Positions 34,098 through 45,638 of a stretch of 64,000 nucleotides of DNA are shown here, piece after piece. The first letter of the stretch is position 1; every line of letters starts with the position of its first letter. The translations under genes were made by a program, and so were the position numbers. The DNA is from Eretmocerus hayati (taxonomy: Eukaryota; Arthropoda; Insecta; Hymenoptera; Aphelinidae), in the NCBI GenBank assembly GCA_029851415.1, contig CM056741.1, positions 148,850,522 to 148,914,521 on the forward strand, read 5' to 3'. Below the pieces are notes generated by a model, which saw only the letters and a program-made list of their open reading frames with translations, did no database searches and was not told the DNA's origin.

Positions 34098-37000
34098 CCC
34101 CGAGTTGCGTGTGAAATTTTTCATCTCGAATAAAACTTCCTCTATCCTAACTTTCACTGACCCGCAAAGGCTTCTTTTCCGAAAGGCTCGCGCGGACGCT
34201 ACAGCGGGTTTTTCCTATTTGTTTGTAGAGGAACAAGAGGAAACTTGTCCTTTCGACCCAATGATATTACTCAGAGGCCACCACCTTTCAATTCTATGGG
34301 TCCCGTATCATCCCCATAATAAGTGAACGGGCGAGAAATTTTTTCACGAGCTGAGCGTGACAGCCCTAGCTGGGTGATCACCAATCCGACACTAAATCGC
34401 GAAAAGATTGCTCAACCTGAATTTCTTTCCAATGAGCTCGCTCGGCTGCCACTGTTATTTATTTCCATTTATCCAAGGAAAACAATGAAGAAGTTTGTTA
34501 TTCTGACTCAAAAGCGACAACCGGGATCCACGATCTACCAATCTCATGGGTCCCGTATTCATCTCCATATTTGCTGTGGGAAAAAAGTCAACCAGTGGGT
34601 GGATTTGGTAGGCAACCAGTGGTTGAGATTTCAATCCCTGGTTAGATTTGACAGACAACCAGAGGTTCAAAAGTCAATCACCTGGTTGACTTTCCAGCCA
34701 GATGGTTGCCAATTTGGTGGAAAGTCAACCAGTTCTGTTTGTTGCAAACAGCACTGGCAGTGCAGTTTGTATGTTTTTATTCTGAGATGTTTTCGTACTG
34801 TAGGCCAGAAAATTACAACCTAATTCAATGTCAACATCATATATCGTAATCGATAACCTTCCTTGGCTATTCGTTAAAATTCTAGAAAAACATATTTCAG
34901 AAAATTTTTCCATTATAGCAACAGGAATAGAAAAGCTTGATAAGAAGAAACGTACCTCAACCACTCCAAGAATTGAAATGAGGCTAAAAGAGTTAAAGAG
35001 TATTATGGTGTACTGTAGGTATTAGCTAAGGGACCAATTGGATGCACTCACCTTCACTTAGATCACAAGAACCATAAACCAAGATCACTTTGACTCGAGT
35101 AACTACAGCAGAAGTGAAGTCACTATAGCCGAAATTGATTTCGGCATATGCTTCCAATTAGTTTGGCCTGGATGGTCTCTCTGTTGCGTTTTTTTGTGAG
35201 TGATATCTTCAAACTGATTCTCCCGAAAATGCTATCAGATGGATTGAGTCAAAAGTTATCCACAGATCTAGAATGGCCCATAGGGTCCCAGAAAGGTCAA
35301 AATGATTATCTCTCACGCAACCACCATTTTTCAAAATTAGAAGCATGTTTTATATTCTCCAGACATGAAACAGGCCTTTCTAGTATGCAAAGATACTAAG
35401 GAAAATCCATAGGTTGTTTACGTGTCGCAGTCCACAGCTGAGATCGTTCAATGTTGTAAGACTTCATCAAATCTTGGGTCAAACTCGCAACCAAGTGGAG
35501 TGGTCATCGCAATTAGAGATGATAGCTCATGAATTCTTCATGGAAACACAGTAATTATCAGCAACGTGTGTGTTTGTAGCATGACAAGAGGTATAATCTG
35601 TTTTGAGGTTCAAAACAAGGTTACAGGGCAATGAATTGAGACAGTGATATGCAGAATTTACTTCGAGGTTTACTCAAGGGTAAAGACGTGTTAAAGAAAC
35701 TCTAACTCTCCGTCTACGAACCATACTTTTTCACAAATTATAAACTCTAAATTCCTTTTCAGAACACAACCTTCTTTTCGCAATCTCATCGCCACTGATC
35801 GACATTAGTTACCCTGGAATATGTTCCCTTACCGTTTGGTAATTTGGAAAAGCCCTTGATGACTTCATGGGATCAGATTGATAAATCAACGTTGGAAAAA
35901 TTGCCATGGAACTATCATTCGATCCTCACCTTCAATTTCAAAAATGGCGCTCAACATTGACTAGAAGCTTGAGATAACCAAGAGATTGAGACGATATTTC
36001 CTTTAGATAACAAGGAAAGTTGAGTTTTTGATCAGGTTTGAGTGAACGGGGTCTTTTTATTGATGTACTTAAGATTCAGTTGACCGAAAATACATCTTCA
36101 GGACATCTATGAATAGCCAATATTGTGAGAGCTCGGAGAGATCTCAATATAACATTTTACATAACTATTTTAAACATTTCAGAATGTTTTACAAGATTCT
36201 ACAAACATTGCGCCTAATCAGAACCCCTGAAGAAGTGACTGATTTTAAAAGCATAAAACGTATGAATTTGTAGATGGTCTGGATTCTAAGGGGCTAACGC
36301 AAGGCTGAAACTGCATTTAAAAAAGTTACAAAGAGTAATCGGTGGTGTGTATAGCAAAGTACCGTACCTGCTAACCTGATACGATTGATGAGAAGAGGAG
36401 GATACGCAGAGAAGCGTACAGGTTTTATGGGTACAGGTGAAACACGATCAGAGTATTCTATGGTGGCGCAGAGAAAAAGAATAGGGTCGCGTTTGCTTTC
36501 TCACTTGTTCCGTGTGATGATGTGTGGGAAAAATCCGGCCACTGCGGAAACAGTTTAGCATACATTAATCCACTTATGTACATACTTCTACTCTGGACCT
36601 GTATATCCACACAAAATACAGGTATGAATCTCATCTACACTCTTGCAGCTTCTTTTCACGCGTGTGACGAATTCACCCCAAGTATAATATATATCAAGGT
36701 TCATGCTTCTGTGACTCTCACTTACACCCCATGCAATGTAGTCACGCATCCTCTAAATGAAACCAACTCGACCTGTCGTTCAATTACGAATACCGGATAA
36801 CTACCTGTTGCAACGGAACGTGTGGGAAGAATTTTTAAACCATGTCTCGCGTACAACTAAGTGGCAGCGTGAGAGGAAAAGATGATTTGTCCAGCGTTTG
36901 GCCAGAAATTGTCAGGTTCCAAAAGAGCCTCTCTGTTAGATAAATAACAGCGAGATTTCGCTGAATCTTATAGTCCTGCTCTTCTTATAAACATAAGAAG

Positions 37001-40000
37001 ATCGTGTGTGAAATTCCGTTGAGCCCGAGTACCTGGCACAGAGTTATTGGCGAGATTATTGACAGGCATATTCCAGCCTCTTCAACACGTATAGTCTTAA
37101 GGAGGGTGGTTTGCACATAGTTGTAATAGCGAGTTGTTGATGAAATTTCCAAGAGATTTGAGCATACCAACGTAACTTATTTGTATTGAGAATAATTACT
37201 ATAGGTGAGCTGGAAAATTCAGCGTTATTTCAAAATTAAGTCAGAAAAAATTTAAATTTTCATCACCAGTACCTTCCGAACCATAGATTATGGAAAAGTG
37301 AAAATTCACTACATGCTGCTCTGGACGTCAATCAAATCAGTTACAAAATTTTATCAACTCTCAGAATGTTATTTCATAAAACCTATTCACCAAGCTTATT
37401 TCTCCATAACAATATTAGGTAAGGCATTTTTTCACCTTTTTTTCAAATAATTTCATTGCACGTAAGTACACGAGGAACAAAATTTTCCTCACGCCCTAGT
37501 AAGTATATCGACGCACGTCCTGAAAACTTTCCAATAAAAGAAAGAAGAAACATCTTCACAAATATTCCAAGAGGTAGCCCTGTTCAAAATCGACCATGAA
37601 GCGATCCCTAATCTCATGAATTAATCATACTTATTCGAAAGCAAATATGCATACAAGTGCCCATTACGGCTGTATGACCTCTCTGCGAATACAATCCTAT
37701 GTAATGCATTCCCGAAGCAAATGAAGTTGTACTCGGTAGTTCGATATACGGTACAAACTTGCGCATTGCACGAGGTAACACTGTTTTTCGCTTGCTCGCT
37801 ACTGTGGCTGCTATTAAAAGTCAACTAAGCGCCATACTGGGATTCGTACATGACCGTAAACATGACAAACCACACGAGCTGCTCACACGCGATGCAATTG
37901 TCGACCTAACCTCTGAATATCACATTTGTTTGTAGGACAACTCTGCATTTGTAAGGACACAAGATCAGAGTTACACATCGACGTTTCGAATGACCAAGCC
38001 ATAGATCTGATCTGAATTATGCACTTTTGGAATTGAATGAGAGCTGTTATATTCATAGTAGTGTGAGCCTTCCAGATAAGAAATTATTTGGAGGAAACAC
38101 ACAAGATGCAAATGAAGTTTCTGCAATCGAAGGAATCGAGTGCAGGTACGTGATTTAATTTTCAAGAAAATTGAAAATGGTTCCATTGATGAATCAAAAT
38201 GATTCGTTCAATTTTAGACATGATACGAAACCTTTTGGTTGATTTTGATTCCAGGTTGATATTACAGGAGCCTATCGTGCAGTTATAGCCTCTTTGATTT
38301 TTGCCTCGATTTTTTCTCGTGATTATTCCTTATTTTTCTCCTTCTGCCTGCCGAAATCAAGCTTGAAATGGTTTAGTAGAGTTATCTTAATCTCGACTCT
38401 CAGGGGATGAAGCTGTTATTCTATCGGTCCACTGTGGAACAGGTTGCCTGAGAGATTGCCCACTGCACCCCATCTTTAATATAGCAGGTTTTGTCTCCTG
38501 CTTAAGTTGTGCTTGTAGTTTGGAGTAAGAGAATTTTGAAGGGAAGATAGGGAATGGAAGAAAAAAATATGTCGGGAAGTGAATCAAGAAAGATATGTTC
38601 GCAGGGAAGAGGCCGGTTATTCAAGGAACTCAATGGTCTGTAGCATACACTCTACAATGGCGTGTCTTTTTCAAAACTCAAGTTGATTTTTTGTGGTTTT
38701 TGTAAGTGGACACTTGCAGTAGCGGACTATTTTTGCTGGAAGAAAATCTCAATTCTATGTAAATTTACCTTGCAATGTTGCGGAAACTCAGATTTTACCT
38801 CTAAATGTTATTCTTAGACATCGTGAACTCAGCATTTGAGATTGAATCTCACACGAGTTACAGCAATCATCAACGCTTAATTCGATTGATGGTTACGGCT
38901 GTTGAATCTCCACGAATGTTCTCCACCTATCTTTGTTTTGCCGAGAGGAATAATTTCGAGTCATCCTTGCCAACATCCTTTCTAATGCTAGCTTGAAGCA
39001 TTCTTTGCAAAAAGATTTCCATCTTCTTTTTTGTACTGAATTTCAGAAATTGAATGCACTACATACAAAAATAACGAAATATTCAAACAAATAGACCAAT
39101 GCTCGTTTATCTGACTTCTCACAAGGAAACTAATCATAATTATGTCTATGTTTTTGAATTCCTCGAGACGTGCGTTATTTCATCAACTGACTGCAGATCA
39201 CTGTGATGAACGTAATACTCGTGTGTAAGAATTTATATGAACAAGTAAATGACGATTGATGCAATGGAGTCGAAATCACGAAGACTCTTAGAATAGCACA
39301 CACATCGTATTGGTGGACACTTTCTGAGGCTAGCAAGGTGTCTATCACTCCAGGGTTCTACTGTATTGTGGAAAAACTTGTGCACATTATTCGTGAATAA
39401 GTCTCTCAAAAGGTAAATGACTGTATATACAAAAACCTGCAATATTCATCACAACTGTTACAATATCGTTGTGCAGAATTGCATCATCAATATCTCATTC
39501 AAATATCAATCGAAGAGTCTTGATTCTTGAAGTCCGTAGTAAAATTGAACCTAAATTCTATCACGAATTTCTCATTTCAAAGATTTCAACCATACAATAG
39601 TTTCTTTCCATCCAGAATTCATGTAAAATCTATAATAATGGAAGAGAAGTTTCATCACTTTCTAGAATCCAAGTTCATAAGATTATTGAAAGGGTGTTGT
39701 TATTTTGAAATATGGAGTGAGAATAAAAAATCTCAATTCATATGACAAAATATGCCAGGATAAATACATTCTTCATAAGATACACTGTTGCACTATATTT
39801 TTCTCCAATCCATCCTATCTTGAGATAACTCAGCTGAATTTTCAGGTCACTTTGATGAAAATGGTGTCCTCTATAATTATTCCGGTGAGAAATGGAGCTT
39901 TTTGCATTTTTTTGGGCATTTGTATTTTTCATGATTCTTCATCTCTATCTTACGGGAATCTGTCAATTTACTCCATAGAGAACATATCGAAGATGCCACA

Positions 40001-42970
40001 AAAAGATTTTGGGGACGAAATATTGATTTAAGAAGTCATAGCATGAACTATTTGCGCCGGGGTGTAATCCACCCACGTGTCCTGCAATGTTATATGGAGG
40101 TCAAAGGCCGCCTAAGGATTAAATGATTACATAACGAAATGATACGAAACACGATACATTTCAGGAAAATCAATCATCTCTTCTCACGGAACGTAGTATA
40201 CAGGTGAGCACTCATGAGCTACTTTCTTTCCATCACTCTAAAATTGCTCATTCTTTCGAAAAATCGCTCACAAAAGGTGGCGCAGTTCAAAGAATGCGCG
40301 CCACCCGAGGTGCCACCCGCAGTTAATTGGAGCGCACAGCATCAGAAAAAAGAAAATGCTGCCGGTCATGCGCGCAAGTATAGCATAATACGAAGCTCGT
40401 GGGGTATCCAAAAAATTTTGCTCAAGCGAATGCATATTACATGCACATCGGTGGCCAGTGAGCCATGGATAACGCGTGCCACGACATTTGATGTATCGAG
40501 CCCACCTTTGAGTGATTTCCCCAGTTTCGCAAGGGCTCACTAATATACGTCAACTTCGTGCTGGGCTCGCACTTTTTTTTACGTCAAACGATGACGATGA
40601 ATATCAAGCATAAGCCTATCAGGTAAGCTTCCGATCATCGTGCAAGTGAACACAAATGTATCCAAATTTTTTTTATACAGATGAAAGAATGTATATCTTT
40701 ATGCAGCGTGAGAAGCCATTTTCACACGATCAAAAGAATCAGAAGAACTGCCGTAGAGCAAAAGAGTGTGTATGTGTGGTCACTCGTACGCGACAATTGC
40801 GGCTCCCCCGTGCGATGGCGTGCATCGCTGGTGATGTGTGCGAGCTACTTTGACTCCGTGTCATGAAGTTGAATCCGTATTATAAGGTTCCAAAAGAGGC
40901 AAAATCTCACAAGGGGTGAAAGAGAGAGAAAGACAAAGAGAGATCGGGGACCAACCTGTAGGAGCGTGATTTGGGGTTCGTTAGCCCCAATCTCTTGGTT
41001 AACCTGTACTCCCGTCGTCGCGGTAGGTGCAAGGCCCTTAAGCCACATAAAGATACACACAATTTCTTGTATGAATGTGCATGAAAGCAACGGCTCCTTC
41101 TTTTAGTCGCTTAAAGTTGTATGGAGTGCAACCTGTGTTCATTTTTCCCACGACAGCGGAGACTACGCAGCATGATTTCTTAGGGTGGGATATTACCAAG
41201 AGGGTAGGTGATAACCTGCGGGGATGTTCCTGATCTAAGGCAGTGGTTATGCTACAAGGGGAGGATGCAAGTAAGTCTATTGGAGTACGAATGGACTCTG
41301 AGCCGTTATAGGTGAGCAAAGTGACGGCAAAATTTGCTAGATTTGATGACTTTTGGGGATGGCATGCTTGTCCGCAAAAATGCCAACCGTGATGCTTTCC
41401 AATTCATCCCTCATTCTTTTGTAATCTTCTCCCTGTCGATTGGTTGCCATTTCTCCCCTTAGAGGAATCGATGATGATGAAAGAGCCAGAGAATATTTTT
41501 ACATTGGGTCGAATTAGATCCGCGACGTTGTTGAAGGGAGAAGAAGGTTCATGTCCTCTGTGAGACTGGAGCGAGTCATCAGAGTTTCCTTTCATCACAA
41601 TGCTGTGTCAAACGCGAAAAAATACCTGCTTCCCTAAGGTAATTCTATAAGGTCAATAAACTCTCAAGAGGGTGAGAAGAAGAATTGATGAACGCAAGAA
41701 ACAACAATAATAGAAGTTCTTGTTCACTTCCAAGGCGCCACTATTTTTTGCTACAAAAATTATGAGACGAGTAACATTTTGAGCACGATGAAAAAGGTCA
41801 ATTCTCTTACCACCTCAACTACCGTGGATAATTCCAGTTGTACAAGATTGGAATCACGAAAGTACTGAGGAAGCTTACCAATATAACTTACATGTAATCT
41901 TATGATACACACACTCAATATTATCCAATCAATATTCGTGAGCCTGTGATCACTGGTAAAACTGACAGTGTCAGTAAATTTGGCTCATTAGTGAGATGGT
42001 CGTGAGGTCGTGATAACGATCAAAAATATTCTAACTATAAATAATAAGCCTGTGCTAATGAAATTGCACTGGGAAAACCCATATGCTCAACTTTCAAATA
42101 TTCTGGTTGAATAATTTCTCTGAGCTCTCTATCAAGAGGCGCGGTAGCGCCTCGCTGGCGAGTATGAGCAGACGAAAAATCGAGCGAGGCGCTGTGCCTA
42201 TCTATACTTTGAATTGGGGTTTTTTAACCTCACACTTTTTTTCTACTCGGATTATTAACCTCTTAACGTTGCTCATAGAGCTCTGCAATGCTTTAGCAAA
42301 GCCTTTCTAAAGCGATTCAGAGTCCTGTACAATGATTTTCTCAATCCGGGCACTGGACGCGTTTTATTCAGCACCGCAAAATTCATGCCTTCGTTTTACA
42401 TCTCAGTTCGATTTCTTCAGCCCCGTGCTTCGACTCGAGATTAATCGAAACGTCTCTACTACACATGTGTTGGGTATGTAAGATGGTCGAGGAAGAGAGA
42501 GAGATAGGAGCGCGTGCGCAAGATCTTCCTGTCCGGTTGACGGCAGTCTGCAATGAGGCCGTCTGCTGCGTACCGGGCAACGCGGGCACCGACCAGCTGG
42601 TTTGTTATCGCGGATAAATGAATTTTCGAATTATCTGAATTTCTAGATTCTATAATTATTTCATCAGATGTGGATACTCGAAACTAGCCACGACTGGAGG
42701 TGACGTAAAGATCAAAGCGCCATGCGAGAAGGACAGGGAGGAGAGATTCGTCTGCTTTGTTGTGTTTTGTGTGTTCGTCGCGGCTCCGCAATATTGCTGT
42801 TGCCTGTAGCTGCATGGCTCTCCAGATTGAACTGAACCAAATATACACTGATAGTAGTGTATTTTTATGGAAAAAATGACGGAGCCGTGTGTAAGAAATT
42901 CTCAAGTGCGGTGGGGACAAGTGCTTGGAAAATTTGTGGTTAACCTTGGATTTTTATAACCAAGGAGTGA
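34098..42970. other. 8.9 kb with no recognised gene or intact repeat
   Basis: The longest frame is 34323-34823 (plus, 166 codons). Its second half is made of repeated CAACCAG/CTGGTTG motifs (34585-34735), so I do not call it a gene. The frame at 36522-36800 (92 codons) contains a hydrophobic MYILLLWTCIST stretch like a secretion signal but no recognisable mature domain. Frames at 39527-40031, 40214-40543 and 42083-42310 show nothing recognisable. No tRNA or rRNA seen. Confidence 0.45.
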
Positions 42971-43745
42971 GATCCCCCCCCCCCCCCCTCATTCACTTTT
43001 TTCCAAAAGTAAAACTAGGCGAGTATGAGGTTTAGAAAAAAACCATTCATCTCCAGTACATCAAAACTTTAAATTTTATACGACATGGTTTAAACTCTTG
43101 GAAGGAATGAGATCTAAAACACCATGTCGAGTATTTTTTGAGCCGATTTGTCACGATCAACATATCATCACTGGTAGAGACTAGAGCCACTTTACTCCAA
43201 TCAAATCTTTCTTTCAATTCATCCTAATGGTGGTGGTTTGATAATTTCTTACTTGCTAATTGTCGATGAAATGGCCCGAAGTTTAGGTGAGTAGAAGAGG
43301 TACAGGGGGATATCGAAATAGAGAAAATATAACTGAGTATGATATGAGATTTTAGTGAATCATCACGAAAACCAAATTAAACTCAGTTATATTTTCTCTA
43401 TTTCGATATTCCCCTGTACCTCTTCTACTCACCTAAACTTCGGGCCATTTCATCGACAATTAGCTAGTAAGAAATTATCAAACCACCACCATTAGGATGA
43501 ATTGAAAGAAAGATTTGATTGGAGTAAAGTGGATCTAGTCTCTACCAGTGATGATATGTTGATCGTGACAAATCGGCTCAAAAAATACTCGACATGGTGT
43601 TTTAGATCTCATTCCTTCCAAGAGTTTAAACCATGTCGTATAAAATTTAAAGTTTTGATGTACTGGAGATGAATGGTTTTTTTCTAAACCTCATACTCGC
43701 CTAGTTTTACTTTTGAAAAAAAGTGAATGAGGGGGGGGGGGGATT
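42971..43745. mobile_element. Palindromic element with C15/G12 homopolymer ends
   Basis: Arms of about 365 bp (42971-43338 and 43381-43745) are inverted copies with only a handful of mismatches around a 42-base loop. Each arm begins with a homopolymer: C15 at 42974-42988 on the left and G12 at 43731-43742 on the right, followed inward by TCATTCACTTTTTT or its complement. No coding potential and no clear target duplication. High arm identity suggests either youth or recent arm-to-arm gene conversion. Confidence 0.8.
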
Positions 43746-44387
43746 TCATCTGTACCTTGAAGTACTGAATCCGATGTTATCCGTAACCCTGCATTTTGTG
43801 GAAAATTCTCTTTTTGACAATTTTTCACCAACATAACTCACGTTATAGAGGTTTGAATGAGATTTTGGTCAAAGACGTTGTCCAGAAAAGCATTGAAAAT
43901 TCATCCCTCAAAAGAGTCGAAACGCTTATTGTCCATACTGCATTCCTTTATACTATCCTCTCCTAACATTTTGAAAGATGAAATGATCCTGGAAGAGTGT
44001 ATCAAAACTCTAGTATGTTAGCTAATTCAGGCAAAAATCAACAAATATCATAGAAAATATACAGTGACTGTTGGTCTCGAAGAACAGTAATGAGCCCTTG
44101 CAACAAACTCACTTTTATTACGAAATTCCGTCAGCGCTCACAATCCTCCGATCAGTCCTCGCATCTTTCTGTTCGAGTTTTGCCAGTATGGAGAACACAA
44201 GACCTTTCTTGATCTAAAAGAATCGAAATATTCCTCAGATTTTTTTTATTTTTAATTTATTTTTACTGGATCCCTCTCAGCCCTTGTACAGGGCTATTCA
44301 GATTAAAATGAACACGTTCACAATTAATGGTGCAAGCATCAAGTTTTCAGATTAAAATTTTTCAAGAACTTCATAATCATTTTACAT
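43746..44387. other. Spacer before the Gypsy element
   Basis: AT-rich, no gene. The last four bases (44388-44391, ATCT) are the left copy of the element's target duplication. Confidence 0.6.
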
Positions 44388-44495
44388 ATCTTGACGCGAG
44401 CATACTCCCGCATTAATATTCTGTATCCCCGCGAATATGTAATTTTTTGCACACGAGCCAGCGAATCACTCGCATACGCAATTGACGCGCCCAAA

Positions 44496-44980
44496 TCGTA
44501 CGTTATCCAAGCGTACGATTCAGCGCATTTTAAGCCACAAATCAATCAGCTCATTTTCGTACGCCGCTTAGGCGTACGTTCGGATACCCTTCGAATCATA
44601 AATCAGATCAACTCATTTCCGTACGCCACTTAGGCGTACGTTCGGCAGAGCTCAATAATCATAAAATCTTTCAGGATATTTAGTACGCCTCTGGAGCGTA
44701 CGGTGAATATCACTTCCAGATCCTGTACGTATGCTGTTCCACCGTACGTTCCGTATGGTTAAACAGGCAATCAGAGTTCGTACGCCTCTTAGGCGTACGC
44801 TACGGTACTCATAAATCATGTAGATGCAAATATACGTGCACCTTTCAACCGTACGATTTTCGAATCATTGAAATTCGTACGTCTCCGGGACGTACGAATG
44901 ATCAATCTCTATACAAACGTACGCTTCAGCAGCGTACGTAGTATACGAGGCATAGGATCGTACGCTTCCCGAGCGTACGA
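44496..44980. repeat. U3 array of CGTACG hairpins
   Basis: At least eight inverted repeats share a CGTACG core: 44496-44518, 44558-44578, 44620-44640, 44683-44701, 44779-44799, 44874-44898, 44917-44939 and 44958-44980. Most have 8-10 bp perfect stems and five-base loops; the typical form is CGTACGCC-N5-GGCGTACG. The first three are 62 bp apart and are followed by related TTCGG...AATCATAAAT spacers, so this began as a tandem repeat. Stem changes are compensated (CGTACGCC, CGTACGTC and CGTACGCT each with matching partner arms), which suggests selection for pairing or for palindromic protein sites. The array is repeated in the 3' LTR at 50653-51137. Confidence 0.9.
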
Positions 44981-44998
44981 ACATAGGTAGAACGCGGG

Positions 44999-45006
44999 TA
45001 TATAAG
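44999..45006 (+). promoter_or_regulatory. TATA box of the LTR promoter
   Basis: TATATAAG sits just downstream of the hairpin array. A TCAGTC initiator at 45033-45038 places the likely start about 34 bases downstream, slightly longer than usual. Confidence 0.75.
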
Positions 45007-45032
45007 ACCGCGCTCCCGAACGTCAATCATCA

Positions 45033-45038
45033 TCAGTC
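45033..45038 (+). promoter_or_regulatory. Initiator (TCAGTC), probable U3/R boundary
   Basis: TCAGTC matches the arthropod initiator, with the A at 45035 as the likely first transcribed base. An alternative is TCAATC at 45023-45028. The boundary is inferred from motif and spacing only. Confidence 0.5.
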
Positions 45039-45149
45039 TTCTCCAGCTCGCCGTCGCGACGCTGTCTCCACGACACTCGGCCCAGCTGTGGCCTCGACGA
45101 ACCCGACTCAACGTGCCCCGCCGCGACCGTACCAAGTTGCCCCGGTGGC

Positions 45150-45272
45150 ATGAGTGACCAAGTGTGCATAGTGTTTGTGTTTCGCACCTCGAGTACCGAG
45201 TCGCAATTGTATCTTGAAACTGTGAGAATTATTCGAGTGCCTAACCCCGTCCCTAATCCAACGACGTCGTGA
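45150..45272 (+). CDS. Leader upstream open frame, 40 codons
   Basis: The first ATG after the predicted start lies at 45150 and opens 40 codons ending TGA at 45270-45272. The peptide (MSDQVCIVFVFRTSSTES...) has no recognisable domain. It lies wholly inside the LTR, so it is repeated near the 3' end. It could reduce gag translation by scanning ribosomes. Confidence 0.3.
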   Translation: MSDQVCIVFVFRTSSTESQLYLETVRIIRVPNPVPNPTTS

Positions 45273-45299
45273 GGACGCCCACGCACCTTGACCGGACGG

Positions 45300-45503
45300 A
45301 TGGACCGTCCCAGTCAACGACAGAGACGTTCCAAAACCCACGTACCCCGCTCCGAAGAGGAGCACCGACGAGACCTCTACGGACTTCAACAGGCCAAACG
45401 CTTGGCGCTGCTCGGAGCGTTGAAAGCCGAGGCCTCCACTCAACAAAACAAGACTGCTCAACCCTCAACTATCTCGTCTCCGCCCAGCGAGACGCGGGAG
45501 TGA
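45300..45503 (+). CDS. Second leader open frame, 67 codons, basic helical peptide
   Basis: ATG at 45300 opens 67 codons ending TGA at 45501-45503, within the R/U5 part of the LTR. The predicted peptide is strongly basic at the start (RPSQRQRRSKTHV) and then helix-prone and alanine/leucine-rich (LYGLQQAKRLALLGALKAEA), ending in a Ser/Thr-rich tail. No family recognised. The 3' LTR carries the same frame at 51457-51660. It could be a regulatory upstream frame or a small accessory protein; frame openness in GC-rich DNA is also a sufficient explanation. Confidence 0.3.
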   Translation: MDRPSQRQRRSKTHVPRSEEEHRRDLYGLQQAKRLALLGALKAEASTQQNKTAQPSTISSPPSETRE

Positions 45504-45563
45504 ATTTATTTTCATTCTCATTGACGAGGTTTCCCGCAAGCGGAATTCCGAGCCCCGTCAATT

Positions 45564-45581
45564 TGGCGCCCAACGTGGGGC
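45564..45581 (+). promoter_or_regulatory. Primer-binding site, tRNA-Lys
   Basis: TGGCGCCCAACGTGGGGC begins three bases after the LTR end. It is complementary to the 3' end of the animal tRNA-Lys(CUU) type (tRNA-Lys1,2) over 18 bases, including the CCA end, so minus-strand DNA synthesis should be primed by that tRNA. Confidence 0.92.
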
Positions 45582-45638
45582 CAACGAGGGACTTTTTGGA
45601 CTTCGTCGGCATCAGGAGATGCTAGGACCTGCGACCTG

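Larger units (their letters stand above)
44392..45560 (+). repeat. 5' LTR, 1169 bp
   Basis: It begins TGACGCGAGCATACTCCCGC and ends ...CCCCGTCA, giving a TGAC/GTCA terminal inverted repeat. It is identical to 50549-51717 except at position 696 of the LTR as far as I could compare. U3 is AT-rich with CGTACG hairpins; the R/U5 part is GC-rich and contains two short leader open frames. Confidence 0.97.

Noticed and set aside
34323..34823. A 166-codon plus-strand frame as a gene
   Set aside because: Its second half is built from repeated CAACCAG motifs and no domain, signal or splice context supports it.
44388..45560. CGTACG hairpin array as a CRISPR array
   Set aside because: Repeats are palindromic and variable, spacers are related to each other, and the location is an LTR in an animal genome.
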